Shown: positions 33,200 through 42,446, counted from the first letter of the stretch. The stretch is 64,000 nt of DNA from Thalassorhabdus alkalitolerans (GCF_042656585.1 NZ_JBHSPG010000009.1); one strand, 5' to 3'. A program made the numbers and translations. Notes: a model not told the origin generated them from the letters alone.

Positions 33200-33544
33200 A
33201 TGGAATGGAATGATCTGACAGAAGGGGCCAAGGCGGTCCTGGAACAAACAAGAAATTTAAAAAACGACCAAATTCAAATTGTTGAATTTGAGGTTGGCTA
33301 TGAACAGAGATTCGGGGATGAAGAAAGCGGCTATACGGTGTCCATTCAGGAGGAGGATTACCAAAATCTCAAGAAATTTACCCAGCACAATGAGTACGGT
33401 GAACGATATCATATGGCTCGCAACAAAAATATCGTAAAGATTATCCTTCTTGAAAATGGCAAGATACCGGATAATCTTTCTGAGTTTCCTGTTTTTCGTC
33501 AATACAAAAATGATTATGTCTCTAAAGAAGAAAATGAAGGATAA
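33200..33544 (+). CDS. Uncharacterised 114-aa protein between spoIIIAH and yqhY
   Basis: I do not recognise the family. Soluble, acidic, without membrane segment or known motif (MEWNDLTEGAKAVLEQTRN at the start, a charged C-terminus). ATG 33200 is chosen: an AAGGAG site at 33185-33190 lies 9 nt upstream, while TTG 33191 would touch it. It occupies the place where accB-accC lie in B. subtilis. It has its own promoter and could be transcribed with yqhY, 56 nt downstream. Confidence 0.75.
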   Translation: MEWNDLTEGAKAVLEQTRNLKNDQIQIVEFEVGYEQRFGDEESGYTVSIQEEDYQNLKKFTQHNEYGERYHMARNKNIVKIILLENGKIPDNLSEFPVFRQYKNDYVSKEENEG

Positions 33545-33600
33545 GAGAAATTAACGAGGAATAGTCATAGATATGAATAGTTAACTCGGAGGTGGAGTAA

Positions 33601-34005
33601 ATGAACGAAAACCAAGTATTAGATATTGAAGAACAAAAGAATGAATTGGGACGTATTGAGATATCTCCTGAAGTGATTGAAGTGATAGCGGGAATTGCCA
33701 CTTCTGAGGTGGAAGGGGTAGCAACTCTTCGTGGGAATTTTGCTTCAGGCGTGGGGGAATTTCTAGGAAGGAAAAACCACGGAAAAGGCGTGAAGGTGGA
33801 ACTTAGTGAAGATGGGGTTACCATTGAGATTTCCATTGTTATTCTTTATGGAGCATCAGTCATTGAAACCGCTAAACAGGTGCAGACAAATATTCAGCAG
33901 ACGCTTCAAACAATGACATCGATTGATCTTGAAGCTATTAATGTCCATGTTGTAGGTATTCAGTTTGAAAACATGGAAGAAGCAGAAAAAGAAGAAATAG
34001 AATAA
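33601..34005 (+). CDS. yqhY: YqhY, Asp23/Gls24 family protein
   Basis: Asp23/Gls24-fold protein of 134 aa (IEISPEVIEVIAGIATSEVEGVATLRG, VEISIVILYGASVIETAKQVQ-like core). In B. subtilis yqhY is cotranscribed with accBC and linked to acetyl-CoA carboxylase activity; those genes are absent here. GGAGGTGG site before ATG 33601. Ends at a terminator. Confidence 0.93.
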   Translation: MNENQVLDIEEQKNELGRIEISPEVIEVIAGIATSEVEGVATLRGNFASGVGEFLGRKNHGKGVKVELSEDGVTIEISIVILYGASVIETAKQVQTNIQQTLQTMTSIDLEAINVHVVGIQFENMEEAEKEEIE

Positions 34006-34011
34006 AAGACC

Positions 34012-34045
34012 ATGCTTGGGGTAGTCCTCAAGCATCTTTTATTTT
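34012..34045 (+). terminator. Terminator after yqhY
   Basis: ATGCTTG and CAAGCAT arms with a GGGTAGTCCT loop region, then T-rich sequence. Confidence 0.8.
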
Positions 34046-34211
34046 TTATTACTAAAAGCAATAGAAACCCCTAATAATAGTGGTAAATTACCAATAAAGA
34101 GGAAAGACTGTTTGTATCGTTTAATGTGATCAAGAGCACGAGGATCATACTGTTTTAAGCAATTTATATATGCTATGATCAGTGATAGATTGAAACAAAG
34201 GAGAAAAGACC

Positions 34212-34610
34212 ATGAATCGGAGACTAGCGAGACTAAGGGCAGTACAGGCTCTATACCAGGTGGATCTTACAGACGCTGGATGGAAAGAAGCGATAGAAAA
34301 CACCCTGGATGAAGGGGAAGAGGCAGATGCCTTTTTAACAGAAACGGTCAAAGGGACACTTGACCACAAAGACGAGATCGATTCCCATCTAAAAAACCAT
34401 TTGCAAAACTGGACGTTAGAAAGGGTAGGTAATGTAGACCGTGCTATTATGCGTGAGTCTGTGTATGAAATGCTGTTCGTGGAAGAAATTCCTCTTCATG
34501 TAAGTGTGAACGAAGCTATCGAACTGGCTAAATCATTTGGCGGCCAGGAGGCCGGGAAGTTTGTCAACGGAGTATTATCAAAAGTACTGGAAGACTGTAA
34601 AAGACTGTAA
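34212..34610 (+). CDS. nusB: Transcription antitermination factor NusB
   Basis: All-helical RNA-binding antitermination factor for rRNA transcription. RLARLRAVQALYQVDLT at the N-terminus and the C-terminal VNEAIELAKSFGGQEAGKFVNGVLSK-like signature are diagnostic; 132 aa. AAAGGAG site before ATG 34212. Starts a tightly packed run nusB-folD-xseA-xseB-ispA. Confidence 0.97.
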   Translation: MNRRLARLRAVQALYQVDLTDAGWKEAIENTLDEGEEADAFLTETVKGTLDHKDEIDSHLKNHLQNWTLERVGNVDRAIMRESVYEMLFVEEIPLHVSVNEAIELAKSFGGQEAGKFVNGVLSKVLEDCKRL

Positions 34611-34625
34611 AGGGGAGGATTTCAT

Positions 34626-35489
34626 ATGACAGCCAAAGTTATCAGCGGGAAGGAAGTCGCTGCGCAAATTAGAGAAGAACTCAAAGGAGAAGTGAAAAAT
34701 GTAAAGGAACAAGGAATTACTCCGGGTTTAGCTGTCCTTTTAGTAGGTGATGATCCAGCATCTCACTCCTATGTACGTGGAAAGGAAAAAGCATGTAATG
34801 AGACGGGCATCTTTTCCAGTGTTACAAGGCTCACAAGCGAAGTATCGGAAAGGGAACTTCTTCAAAGAATCGAGAATTTGAATAACGATCCGACCATTCA
34901 TGGTATCCTTGTTCAGCTTCCTCTCCCTGACCATATATCAGAGACAAAAGTGATTGAAACCATCTCACCAGAAAAAGATGTAGATGGCTTCCATCCGGTA
35001 AACATTGGACGAATGATGACCGGCCAGAAAGCCTTTCTTCCATGTACGCCCCATGGAATTATCAAAATGATTCAATCCCAGGGAATATCTCTATCAGGCA
35101 AACATGCTGTCATTGTAGGAAGAAGCAATATTGTCGGGAAGCCGGTAGGGCAGCTTTTACTTAATGAAAATGCGACAGTTACATATTGCCATTCCAAAAC
35201 GGCAAATATGCAAGAGATCACTACGCAGGGGGACATATTGATAGTAGCAGTTGGAAGAGCCGGATTTATTGGGAAAGATTACATAAAAGAAGATGCAGTA
35301 GTGATTGATGTCGGTGTAAACAGAAAGGAAGACGGAAAATTATACGGAGACGTCTTATTTGAGGAAGCAGCTGAAAAGGCTTCTTACATTACCCCGGTTC
35401 CTGGCGGTGTTGGACCAATGACGATTACAATGCTTCTATATAATACAGTAGAATCAGCTAAACGGACGCTAGAAGGAGCATCATCCTAA
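34626..35489 (+). CDS. folD: Bifunctional FolD
   Basis: Methylenetetrahydrofolate dehydrogenase/cyclohydrolase, interconverting one-carbon folates that the glycine cleavage genes in this window also use. The catalytic Tyr49 and Lys53 are in SHSYVRGKEKAC; the NADP-binding GRSNIVGKPVGQLL and PGGVGPMT motifs are present. 287 aa. Last base of its stop overlaps the xseA ATG. Confidence 0.97.
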   Translation: MTAKVISGKEVAAQIREELKGEVKNVKEQGITPGLAVLLVGDDPASHSYVRGKEKACNETGIFSSVTRLTSEVSERELLQRIENLNNDPTIHGILVQLPLPDHISETKVIETISPEKDVDGFHPVNIGRMMTGQKAFLPCTPHGIIKMIQSQGISLSGKHAVIVGRSNIVGKPVGQLLLNENATVTYCHSKTANMQEITTQGDILIVAVGRAGFIGKDYIKEDAVVIDVGVNRKEDGKLYGDVLFEEAAEKASYITPVPGGVGPMTITMLLYNTVESAKRTLEGASS

Positions 35490-36886
35490 TGAACGGGCTC
35501 GAAAGCCGGTGGATTTCCGTATCACAGTTAACCAGGCAGATAAAAGCTGCACTGGAAATGGATGACGGCCTGCAGCATGTTTGGCTGCGGGGAGAAATAT
35601 CAAATTTTAAGAAGCATTCCCGGGGTCACATGTATTTCACCTTAAAGGATGATAAATCAAGAATATCAGCTGTTATGTTTGCGGGTAATAACAGACAGTT
35701 ATCTTTTGAGCCTGAAAACGGAATGAAGGTCCTGATTAAAGGGCAGGTTTCTGTTTATGAACCCTTTGGCCAATACCAGCTGTACGTGAGGGAAATGGAA
35801 CCAGATGGTATTGGGCAGTTATACTTAAGGTTTGAACAATTAAAGAAACAGCTTGAAACAGAAGGGCTCTTTAGACCAGAGATTAAAAAACAGCTGCCTA
35901 AAATGCCCAGAGAAATCGGCGTTGTCACTTCACCAACCGGAGCGGCGATCAGAGATATCCTTACTACTTTAAAAAGACGCTTCCCCCTTGCTCGTGTCAC
36001 ACTTTTTCCTGTGCTTGTTCAAGGCAGGGACGCAGCACCTAGTATAGCAAACGCGATAAAACAAGCGGATGAAACGTCAATGTTTGATGTCTTAATCGTA
36101 GGGCGCGGCGGAGGATCAATTGAAGACCTGTGGGCGTTTAATGAAGAGATTGTTGCTAGAGCTCTGTTTGAACTCAGCGTGCCGGTTGTTTCTGCAGTTG
36201 GTCATGAAACTGACTTTACCATTGCCGATTTTGTAGCAGACGTCAGAGCAGCCACCCCTACTGCGGCGGCAGAACTAATTGTTCCAGATATCGTTGAAGT
36301 GGAAGGACGCTTAAGGCGGGCTAGTGACCGTCTTATTAAAGCAGCCGGAGGAAGAGTTGCTTCTGAAAGAGAAAGGCTTGAGCGATTAAAGAAATCCTAT
36401 GCGTTTAAATATCCGGAGCAGCTTCTCAGACAAAAGGAACAAGAACTAGACAGGCTGATAGAACGACTTTCTAAAGGATCGACAAGATCGCTGCATAAAT
36501 CTGCTGAACAAGCTGAGAGACTGTATGCACGCCTTCTTAGGTCCCACCCTTCTCAACTGGCTGAAAGAAGCCGTACACGCCTGGAGCAAGGGGATGCAGC
36601 CCTTAAGAAAGAGATCTTAAGAATCTTGGCCAAAAAGCAGGAAGAACTCCAAAACAATATCTCTAAGCTTAATTTATTAAATCCACTTCAAGTAATGAAC
36701 AGAGGATATAATGTGACGTATGATGAGAATCAAAAGCTCGTTCAGCGAGTGGAAGACGTTGAAGCTGGAGACCGGGTATCTATACAGGTGAAAAACGGCA
36801 GCATCAACTGCCAGGTTGAAAGTACCGGTCCTTCATTGGTGAAAACAGAAAGTGTGCAAAGTAAAGGAGGAGAAGCTGATGGCTGA
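35489..36886 (+). CDS. xseA: Exodeoxyribonuclease VII large subunit
   Basis: Catalytic subunit of exonuclease VII. N-terminal OB-fold (WLRGEISNFKKHSRGHMYFTLKD), catalytic domain (GVVTSPTGAAIRDI, GRGGGSIEDLWAFN, SAVGHETDFTIADFVAD) and a coiled-coil region (about residues 270-395). 465 aa. Overlaps xseB by 8 nt. Confidence 0.97.
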   Translation: MNGLESRWISVSQLTRQIKAALEMDDGLQHVWLRGEISNFKKHSRGHMYFTLKDDKSRISAVMFAGNNRQLSFEPENGMKVLIKGQVSVYEPFGQYQLYVREMEPDGIGQLYLRFEQLKKQLETEGLFRPEIKKQLPKMPREIGVVTSPTGAAIRDILTTLKRRFPLARVTLFPVLVQGRDAAPSIANAIKQADETSMFDVLIVGRGGGSIEDLWAFNEEIVARALFELSVPVVSAVGHETDFTIADFVADVRAATPTAAAELIVPDIVEVEGRLRRASDRLIKAAGGRVASERERLERLKKSYAFKYPEQLLRQKEQELDRLIERLSKGSTRSLHKSAEQAERLYARLLRSHPSQLAERSRTRLEQGDAALKKEILRILAKKQEELQNNISKLNLLNPLQVMNRGYNVTYDENQKLVQRVEDVEAGDRVSIQVKNGSINCQVESTGPSLVKTESVQSKGGEADG

Positions 36887-37121
36887 AGAGCAGGACAGAC
36901 AGATAACGTTTGAAAAGGCAATGGAAGAGCTGGAGGGCATTGTAGAAAAACTTGAAGAGGGCGACGTGCCCTTGGAAAAGGCTATTGAGATGTATCAAGA
37001 AGGCATGAATTTGTCCAAGGTTTGCCATGACAAGCTTGTAAGAGTTGAAAAACAAATGGATCAAATGATGAGCGAGGATGGGGAAATAGAACTTTTAAAA
37101 GTTAAGGAGGAAGAAGAGTGA
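36879..37121 (+). CDS. xseB: Exodeoxyribonuclease VII small subunit
   Basis: Helical small subunit of 80 aa (ITFEKAMEELEGIVEKLEEGDVPLEKAIEMY). Starts at ATG 36879 behind AAAGGAGGAG; an upstream ATG at 36852 is rejected as lacking a site. Overlaps xseA and ispA, so stoichiometry is probably set by coupling. Confidence 0.95.
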   Translation: MAEEQDRQITFEKAMEELEGIVEKLEEGDVPLEKAIEMYQEGMNLSKVCHDKLVRVEKQMDQMMSEDGEIELLKVKEEEE

Positions 37122-38008
37122 CCGAAGAATCATTGCAAGCTTTTATTCAGAAATACAAAGACATCATTGATAAGCGCCTGCCAGAGCTTATTGATTCATT
37201 AGAGACACCTCCTAACTTAAAAGAATCTATGATTTATTCCTTAAACGCCGGCGGTAAAAGGATAAGGCCCCTTCTTATGCTTGCTGTGTTAAAAGCGTAT
37301 GACTCGTTGTTTGACGATGCTTATGATATTGCATGCGCTGCTGAAATGGTGCATACATATTCTCTTATCCATGATGACCTTCCTGCTATGGATGATGATG
37401 ATGTTCGCAGAGGGAAGCCGACCAATCACAAAGTATTTGGAGAGGCCATAGCGATCCTTGCAGGAGATGCTTTATTTACAAGAAGCATTGAAATAATGGC
37501 TTCTGAAACAAACAGCCTCTCTCCCGAGGTGAAAATTCGTTTAATATCAGAATTCGTAAAAGCATCAGGTCCCGAAGGTATGGTGGGAGGCCAGGCTGCT
37601 GATTTAAACGGAGAAGGAAAGAGCTTGTCCCTGGAGGAGTTGGAGTACATTCATCATCATAAAACAGGGGACTTGCTTACTTATTCCATAGTAGCTGGAG
37701 CAATTATGGCAAATGCCCCTGAGCAGGACATCGAAAAGCTTCGAAGCTTTGCAAAAGCTTTGGGACTGGTCTTTCAAATTAAAGATGATATTCTTGACGT
37801 CGAGGGAGATGCTTCTTTAATTGGGAAGCCGGTTGGCAGCGATGATGACAAAGACAAGAGCACTTATCCAAGCCTCTTAACATTAGAGGGAGCAAAGAAG
37901 AAACTTGCCTATCATGCTCAAGAAGCAAAGGAAACCTTGTCGAAAGTAAGCGGCAATATGGCACTGTTAAATGAGCTTACTGATTACATTGTCGAACGTG
38001 ACCATTAG
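37118..38008 (+). CDS. ispA: Farnesyl diphosphate synthase IspA
   Basis: Polyprenyl synthetase making farnesyl diphosphate. Both Asp-rich motifs are present (SLIHDDLPAMDDDD and FQIKDDILDVEGD). 296 aa. The start is GTG 37118 behind AAAGGAGG, overlapping xseB by 4 nt. Followed by OLE RNA and dxs, so isoprenoid genes surround the RNA. Confidence 0.96.
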   Translation: MTEESLQAFIQKYKDIIDKRLPELIDSLETPPNLKESMIYSLNAGGKRIRPLLMLAVLKAYDSLFDDAYDIACAAEMVHTYSLIHDDLPAMDDDDVRRGKPTNHKVFGEAIAILAGDALFTRSIEIMASETNSLSPEVKIRLISEFVKASGPEGMVGGQAADLNGEGKSLSLEELEYIHHHKTGDLLTYSIVAGAIMANAPEQDIEKLRSFAKALGLVFQIKDDILDVEGDASLIGKPVGSDDDKDKSTYPSLLTLEGAKKKLAYHAQEAKETLSKVSGNMALLNELTDYIVERDH

Positions 38009-38043
38009 AGGTTGAAATTAGTAGTTAACCCAAAGTGTTAATA

Positions 38044-38073
38044 TTGCTGATCTTGAATTCTCTATGATATAAT
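38044..38073 (+). promoter_or_regulatory. Candidate promoter of OLE RNA
   Basis: TTGCTG at 38044-38049, 18-bp spacer, perfect TATAAT at 38068-38073. Predicted start near 38080, just before the paired 5' end of the RNA. Read-through from ispA is also possible, as no terminator separates them. Confidence 0.65.
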
Positions 38074-38080
38074 AAGCTTA

Positions 38081-38700
38081 CATTACCGAGTGGTGCAGTA
38101 TTCTAGTCGGTTCTCCATTCTCGAGGGCGGGCCTAAAAATCCGCTGAAGGGCACATCGATGAAGTTCCTGGTTTTGGCTCGAGGCGCCCAGCCCTGGGTC
38201 AAAGCTGGGAGTTAAGGCGGTGGGGGCGATCCACAATGGCATGTGGGCGTTGACCCTCCCGCCGCGGAGGCCCTGTTCTTTCCTTGCCGGCGACGTACGG
38301 CAAGAGAGAGACAGGGTAAGACCTGCACGACAAGCCTAAGGGATCTTGTCTGCAGCGTAGCCTGCCTTGAGTGGAGCAGCGGGGAAGATGATTTCTGGAG
38401 AATGAGCCGTCGGCCAACGGCAATTCTTATCCATCTGAAACCTGCTCTGCAAAAGAGGCTAAGAGAATGGCAAGGGACCGCTGAGGAAAACTCCTAGACT
38501 GTTCCTCGTTTGGACATTTAAAGGGGATTACGGTGTGCGCTAAGTGGTAATCCAGTCTAGCGTCCGGTGACGGCGCTAAGCCGGCTTTAAAGGGAAACCG
38601 CCAGGGCGGCGACGCTCTGGCAGCCGGCTGGGAAATCCTACTGGACCTATGCCACAATGTTTACTCTTTAAATGACCACTCGACTTACATATGAGTGGAC
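38081..38700 (+). ncRNA. ole: OLE RNA (ornate, large, extremophilic)
   Basis: About 620 nt of GC-rich, highly structured, non-coding sequence between ispA and oapA-dxs, the established location of OLE RNA, and of the right length. CGAGTGGT (38087-38094) pairs exactly with ACCACTCG (38675-38682), closing the whole RNA. Internal helices include 38187-38192 with 38204-38209, a long hairpin at 38271-38316 (CCCTGT/ACAGGG outside, CTTGCCG/CGGCAAG inside) and AGCCGGCT at 38579 with 38632. OLE forms a membrane ribonucleoprotein with OapA and supports growth under cold, ethanol and magnesium stress in B. halodurans. Confidence 0.92.
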
Positions 38701-38731
38701 GGAATGAAAAACAAGGTGTCGATGATAATAG

Positions 38732-39352
38732 ATGAGGAATTCTTGGAAGAAATCAATAAATTTCAGCTTAACAATTGCCGTTATCACCTTGGTGTTAGCG
38801 GCTATTTTTTCAATTATATCAACGTGGATCCTGGCTGGTGTTGGCTGGGCCATAGGGATGCTTATTGTTTTTATTATTGTGTTCATGGGGATATTTTTTG
38901 ACACAATCGGGGTCGCTGCTACCGCTGCTGACGAAACACCCTTCCATTCCATGTCTGCCAAGAAGCTCCCTGGGGCAAGGCATGCGATGTTGATTACAAG
39001 AAACGCTGACCGGTTTGCCAGCTTTTGTAATGATGTAATTGGCGATATTTCCGGGATAATAAGTGGAACCGCTTCCGCGTTTGTTGTCCTTCAATTAGCG
39101 TTATCCTTTGGACATGGAGAAGGAAGCCTAGTACAATTTGTCGTATCGGTTGTATTTACCAGTGTGATAGCAGCATTAACAGTCGGGGGTAAATCCATCG
39201 GGAAAACGTTAGCTATTCACTTTTCCACACCGATCATTTACCATGTCGGTAGAATTTTGTATGTTTTAGAAGTAAAATTAAAAATAAAGGTGTTTCCTGA
39301 CAACGGAAAACGAAAAAGCAAGAAAAAAACGAAAAGTAAAAATCACCAGTGA
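38732..39352 (+). CDS. oapA: OapA, OLE-associated membrane protein
   Basis: Membrane protein of 206 aa that binds OLE RNA. Four hydrophobic segments (about residues 10-32, 36-58, 105-125 and 131-155), the conserved DxxxGxxxT motif (DTIGVAATA) and a Lys-rich C-terminus (KRKSKKKTKSKN) fit OapA. Lies directly 3' of OLE RNA, as in other species. The first in-frame start is ATG 38732, with a TAG just before it; the best site AAGGTG is 13 nt away, so initiation may be weak or depend on the RNA. Confidence 0.93.
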   Translation: MRNSWKKSINFSLTIAVITLVLAAIFSIISTWILAGVGWAIGMLIVFIIVFMGIFFDTIGVAATAADETPFHSMSAKKLPGARHAMLITRNADRFASFCNDVIGDISGIISGTASAFVVLQLALSFGHGEGSLVQFVVSVVFTSVIAALTVGGKSIGKTLAIHFSTPIIYHVGRILYVLEVKLKIKVFPDNGKRKSKKKTKSKNHQ

Positions 39353-39371
39353 GAAAGTGAGGGCACTTTAG

Positions 39372-41261
39372 ATGGATTTGGAAACGATAAAGGACCCCGG
39401 GTTTCTTCAAAGCTGTTCCCGTGAAGAAATGGAAAAGCTGGCAGAGGATATCCGCCATTTTTTAATCCAGCGATTATCAGTTACAGGAGGACACCTGGGT
39501 CCCAATCTAGGTGTTGTGGAGCTGACATTAATTCTTCATAGCTTGTATGAAAGCCCTAAGGATAAAATTATTTGGGATGTGGGACACCAGGCCTACGTGC
39601 ATAAAATAGTAACAGGACGTGCCGGCCAATTTGACCAGCTCCGCAAATACCAGGGGTTGTGCGGGTTTCCTAAACGGAGTGAGAGCGACCACGATGTATG
39701 GGAAACTGGCCACAGCTCAACATCTCTTTCTGCTGCGATGGGGATGGCACTGGCTCGCGACTTAAAAAAGACGGATGAGAGCGTTGTGGCGGTAATCGGG
39801 GATGGTGCTTTAACAGGCGGTATGGCTCTTGAGGCTCTTAACCATATTGGACATGAGCAAACGGATCTGACGATTATTTTAAATGATAATGAAATGTCGA
39901 TTGCCCCCAATGTCGGAGCCCTTCACAGCATGCTGGGCAGAATGAGGACTGCCGGGAAATATCAGAAGGCCAAGGAAGAACTTGAGTATCTAATCAAAAA
40001 AATTCCTGCCTTTGGTGGAAGACTTGCAACAACCGCTGAACGTGTGAAAGACAGTCTCAAGTATCTGCTTGTTTCCGGCATGTTTTTTGAGGAAATGGGC
40101 TTTACGTATTTAGGCCCGGTAGATGGCCATGATTATGATGACTTAATTGAAAACATCAACTATGCCAAGAAAACAAAAGGCCCGATGCTGGTTCATGTTA
40201 TTACCAAAAAAGGAAAAGGGTATGCCCCTGCTGAGAATGATGCAAAGGGGACATGGCATGGGCTTGGGCCATATAAGATCGAATCTGGTGAAGTTGTAAA
40301 AAAACCAGGACCTCCCAGCTACAGCGGTGTCTTTAGTAATACCTTGCGCAGAATTGCCCGGGACGATCAAAGGGTGGTGGGTATTACTGCAGCTATGCCT
40401 GGAGGAACGAAACTTGATCAATTTGCAGCTGAATTTCCTGACCGAATGTTTGATGTGGGGATTGCAGAGCAACATGCAACAACTATGGCTGGCGGACTTG
40501 CAACCCAAGGGATGAAGCCTGTGTTTGCGGTGTATTCCACATTCTTGCAGCGGGGCTACGATCAGCTGGTTCATGACGTATGCCGTCAGAATTTAAATGT
40601 TATCTTTGCAATTGACAGAGCAGGCCTGGTAGGGGCTGATGGAGAAACCCACCAAGGTGTATTTGATATTGCTTATTTGCGCCACCTGCCGAATATGAAA
40701 ATATTAATGCCGAAAGACGAAAATGAGCTTCAGCATATGATTTTTACAGCAGTACAGCATGATGATGGGCCAGTAGCAGTCCGTTATCCTAGAGGAAACG
40801 GTTATGGTATTAAGATGGATAAAGAGTTAAAAGAACTTACGATTGGAAAGTGGGAAGTTCTGCGTGACGGCGGTGAATTAACCATCCTCACTTTTGGGAC
40901 GATGATTCCAGTAGCCATGGAAGCAGCCGAATCACTTGAAAGCCAAGGGGTCTCTGTCCGAGTGGTAAATGCAACCTCTGCCAAGCCTCTTGATGAATCG
41001 CTTCTCGAGGAATTAAAGGAAGAAGGAAAACCAATACTGACTTTGGAGGAAGCTGCTCTTCAAGGGAGCTTCGGAAGCGCAGTGCTCGAGTATTATCATG
41101 ACCATGACAGCCATGGAATGATCATTGAGAGAATGGGAATTCCTGATCGTTATATTGAGCATGGAAGCGTGCCTGAATTGTACGAAGAAATCGGGCTGAC
41201 ACCTGCAAGAGTCAGGGATAAGGTACTAACAATGGTTCCAAGAAAGAGACAAAGGGCGTAA
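39372..41261 (+). CDS. dxs: 1-deoxy-D-xylulose-5-phosphate synthase
   Basis: First enzyme of the MEP isoprenoid pathway: pyruvate plus glyceraldehyde-3-phosphate to DXP, with thiamine diphosphate. GDGALTGGMALEALN with the NDNEMSIAPN motif binds ThDP-Mg; the C-terminal transketolase half has DRAGLVGADGETHQG. 629 aa is normal. ATG 39372 has only a weak GTGAGGG site. Confidence 0.97.
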   Translation: MDLETIKDPGFLQSCSREEMEKLAEDIRHFLIQRLSVTGGHLGPNLGVVELTLILHSLYESPKDKIIWDVGHQAYVHKIVTGRAGQFDQLRKYQGLCGFPKRSESDHDVWETGHSSTSLSAAMGMALARDLKKTDESVVAVIGDGALTGGMALEALNHIGHEQTDLTIILNDNEMSIAPNVGALHSMLGRMRTAGKYQKAKEELEYLIKKIPAFGGRLATTAERVKDSLKYLLVSGMFFEEMGFTYLGPVDGHDYDDLIENINYAKKTKGPMLVHVITKKGKGYAPAENDAKGTWHGLGPYKIESGEVVKKPGPPSYSGVFSNTLRRIARDDQRVVGITAAMPGGTKLDQFAAEFPDRMFDVGIAEQHATTMAGGLATQGMKPVFAVYSTFLQRGYDQLVHDVCRQNLNVIFAIDRAGLVGADGETHQGVFDIAYLRHLPNMKILMPKDENELQHMIFTAVQHDDGPVAVRYPRGNGYGIKMDKELKELTIGKWEVLRDGGELTILTFGTMIPVAMEAAESLESQGVSVRVVNATSAKPLDESLLEELKEEGKPILTLEEAALQGSFGSAVLEYYHDHDSHGMIIERMGIPDRYIEHGSVPELYEEIGLTPARVRDKVLTMVPRKRQRA

Positions 41262-41265
41262 ACGT

Positions 41266-42078
41266 ATGAAAAAAGAGAGATTAGATGTTTTATTAGTGGA
41301 GCAGGGCTTTTTCGAATCCCGGGAAAGAGCCAAGCGTTCCATTATGGCCGGGCTTGTTTACGTAAATGATGAACGGGTGGACAAACCTGGCATGAAAGTG
41401 GATGTACAAGCTCCCCTTCGAGTTAAAGGGGAGCTTCTCCCTTATGTAAGCAGAGGAGGTTTAAAGCTCGAGAAGGCATTGAGTTCATTTAATCTTGAGG
41501 TAAAAGATAAAGTGATGCTTGATATTGGTTCATCTACAGGAGGCTTTACAGACTGTGCTCTTCAAAACGGAGCCAAGCTTGTGTATGCTTTGGATGTAGG
41601 CTATAATCAGCTGGCCTGGAAGCTGAGAAACGACGAGCGTGTTGTCGTTATGGAAAGAACTAATTTCCGTTACGTCACAAAGGAAGATTTTTCACAAGGA
41701 GCTCCTGATTTTGCAACGGCAGACGTTTCATTTATTTCTCTTCGTCTTATCCTCCCGGTTTTAAAGGAGATTCTACAGCCGGAAAGCAATGTATGTGTGT
41801 TAATTAAACCCCAATTTGAAGCGGGACGGGATGAAGTTGGGAAAAAGGGGATTGTGAGAGAGCCATCCATTCACAAGAAGGTGATTCAAGACATTGTTGA
41901 GTTTGCTGAAGGTATCGGGTATCATCCGTCTGGCCTTGATTACTCACCAGTTAAAGGAGGAGAAGGGAACATTGAGTTTTTACTTCATCTTCTTTGGGAT
42001 CAAGGGGCTGCCGCAAGCCGGGAGATAAATGAGGAGAAAATTGAACAAATCGTTTATAATGCACATCACCATATGTAG
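41266..42078 (+). CDS. tlyA: TlyA family rRNA methyltransferase/hemolysin homologue (YqxC)
   Basis: N-terminal S4 RNA-binding domain (RLDVLLVEQGFFESRERAKRS-like, about residues 1-60) and an FtsJ-like SAM-dependent methyltransferase domain (LDIGSSTGGFTDCALQNGA, ALDVGYNQL). Likely a 2'-O-ribose rRNA methyltransferase. 270 aa; starts 4 nt after dxs, as in the B. subtilis dxs-yqxC-ahrC-recN order. Confidence 0.93.
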   Translation: MKKERLDVLLVEQGFFESRERAKRSIMAGLVYVNDERVDKPGMKVDVQAPLRVKGELLPYVSRGGLKLEKALSSFNLEVKDKVMLDIGSSTGGFTDCALQNGAKLVYALDVGYNQLAWKLRNDERVVVMERTNFRYVTKEDFSQGAPDFATADVSFISLRLILPVLKEILQPESNVCVLIKPQFEAGRDEVGKKGIVREPSIHKKVIQDIVEFAEGIGYHPSGLDYSPVKGGEGNIEFLLHLLWDQGAAASREINEEKIEQIVYNAHHHM

Positions 42079-42087
42079 AACGTGTAG

Positions 42088-42136
42088 GGTCTCCAAAGAC
42101 CGCCTGGTTCATTGCGAAGAGGAGACCGGTTTTTTT
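42088..42136 (+). terminator. Terminator after tlyA
   Basis: GGTCTCC (42089-42095 region) pairs with GGAGACC (42121-42127), then GGTTTTTTT. The loop is long. Confidence 0.65.
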
Positions 42137-42157
42137 ACATAGCTAGAGATGACGTGA

Positions 42158-42198
42158 GGGTGTCACCAAAAACAGACTTTTTTGGGACACCCTTTTTT
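42158..42198 (+). terminator. Second terminator before ahrC
   Basis: GGGTGTC and GACACCC arms with a T-run at the end. The remaining 250 bp up to ahrC is AT-rich, and no other feature is clear. Confidence 0.75.
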
Positions 42199-42446
42199 CG
42201 TTAGGAAGCTGAATAAACTAAGGGGTTTTTATTCAAAAAAAGTGAAGGTGAAAGTGAAGACAAGTCATAAACACTTAAATTCACAAGGGTTTCTCATTAT
42301 TAATTTATAAATACGTTTGTATGAATATTGAAAATCAGTTATGATATTTGTAGAAATTTGTTTAACAATAGAAAACAAAACATGCCAGCTCTGTGTATCT
42401 TTTTTAAGTGCCAGAGAATGTTTACTGTGTTTTTAGGAGGATCAAA

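Noticed and set aside
38199..38657. ORFs on both strands within the GC-rich region after ispA
   Set aside because: Lie inside OLE RNA; no ribosome binding sites and no protein-like conservation.
40143..40574. Minus-strand ORF of 143 codons in dxs
   Set aside because: Antisense to a conserved enzyme, without start signals.
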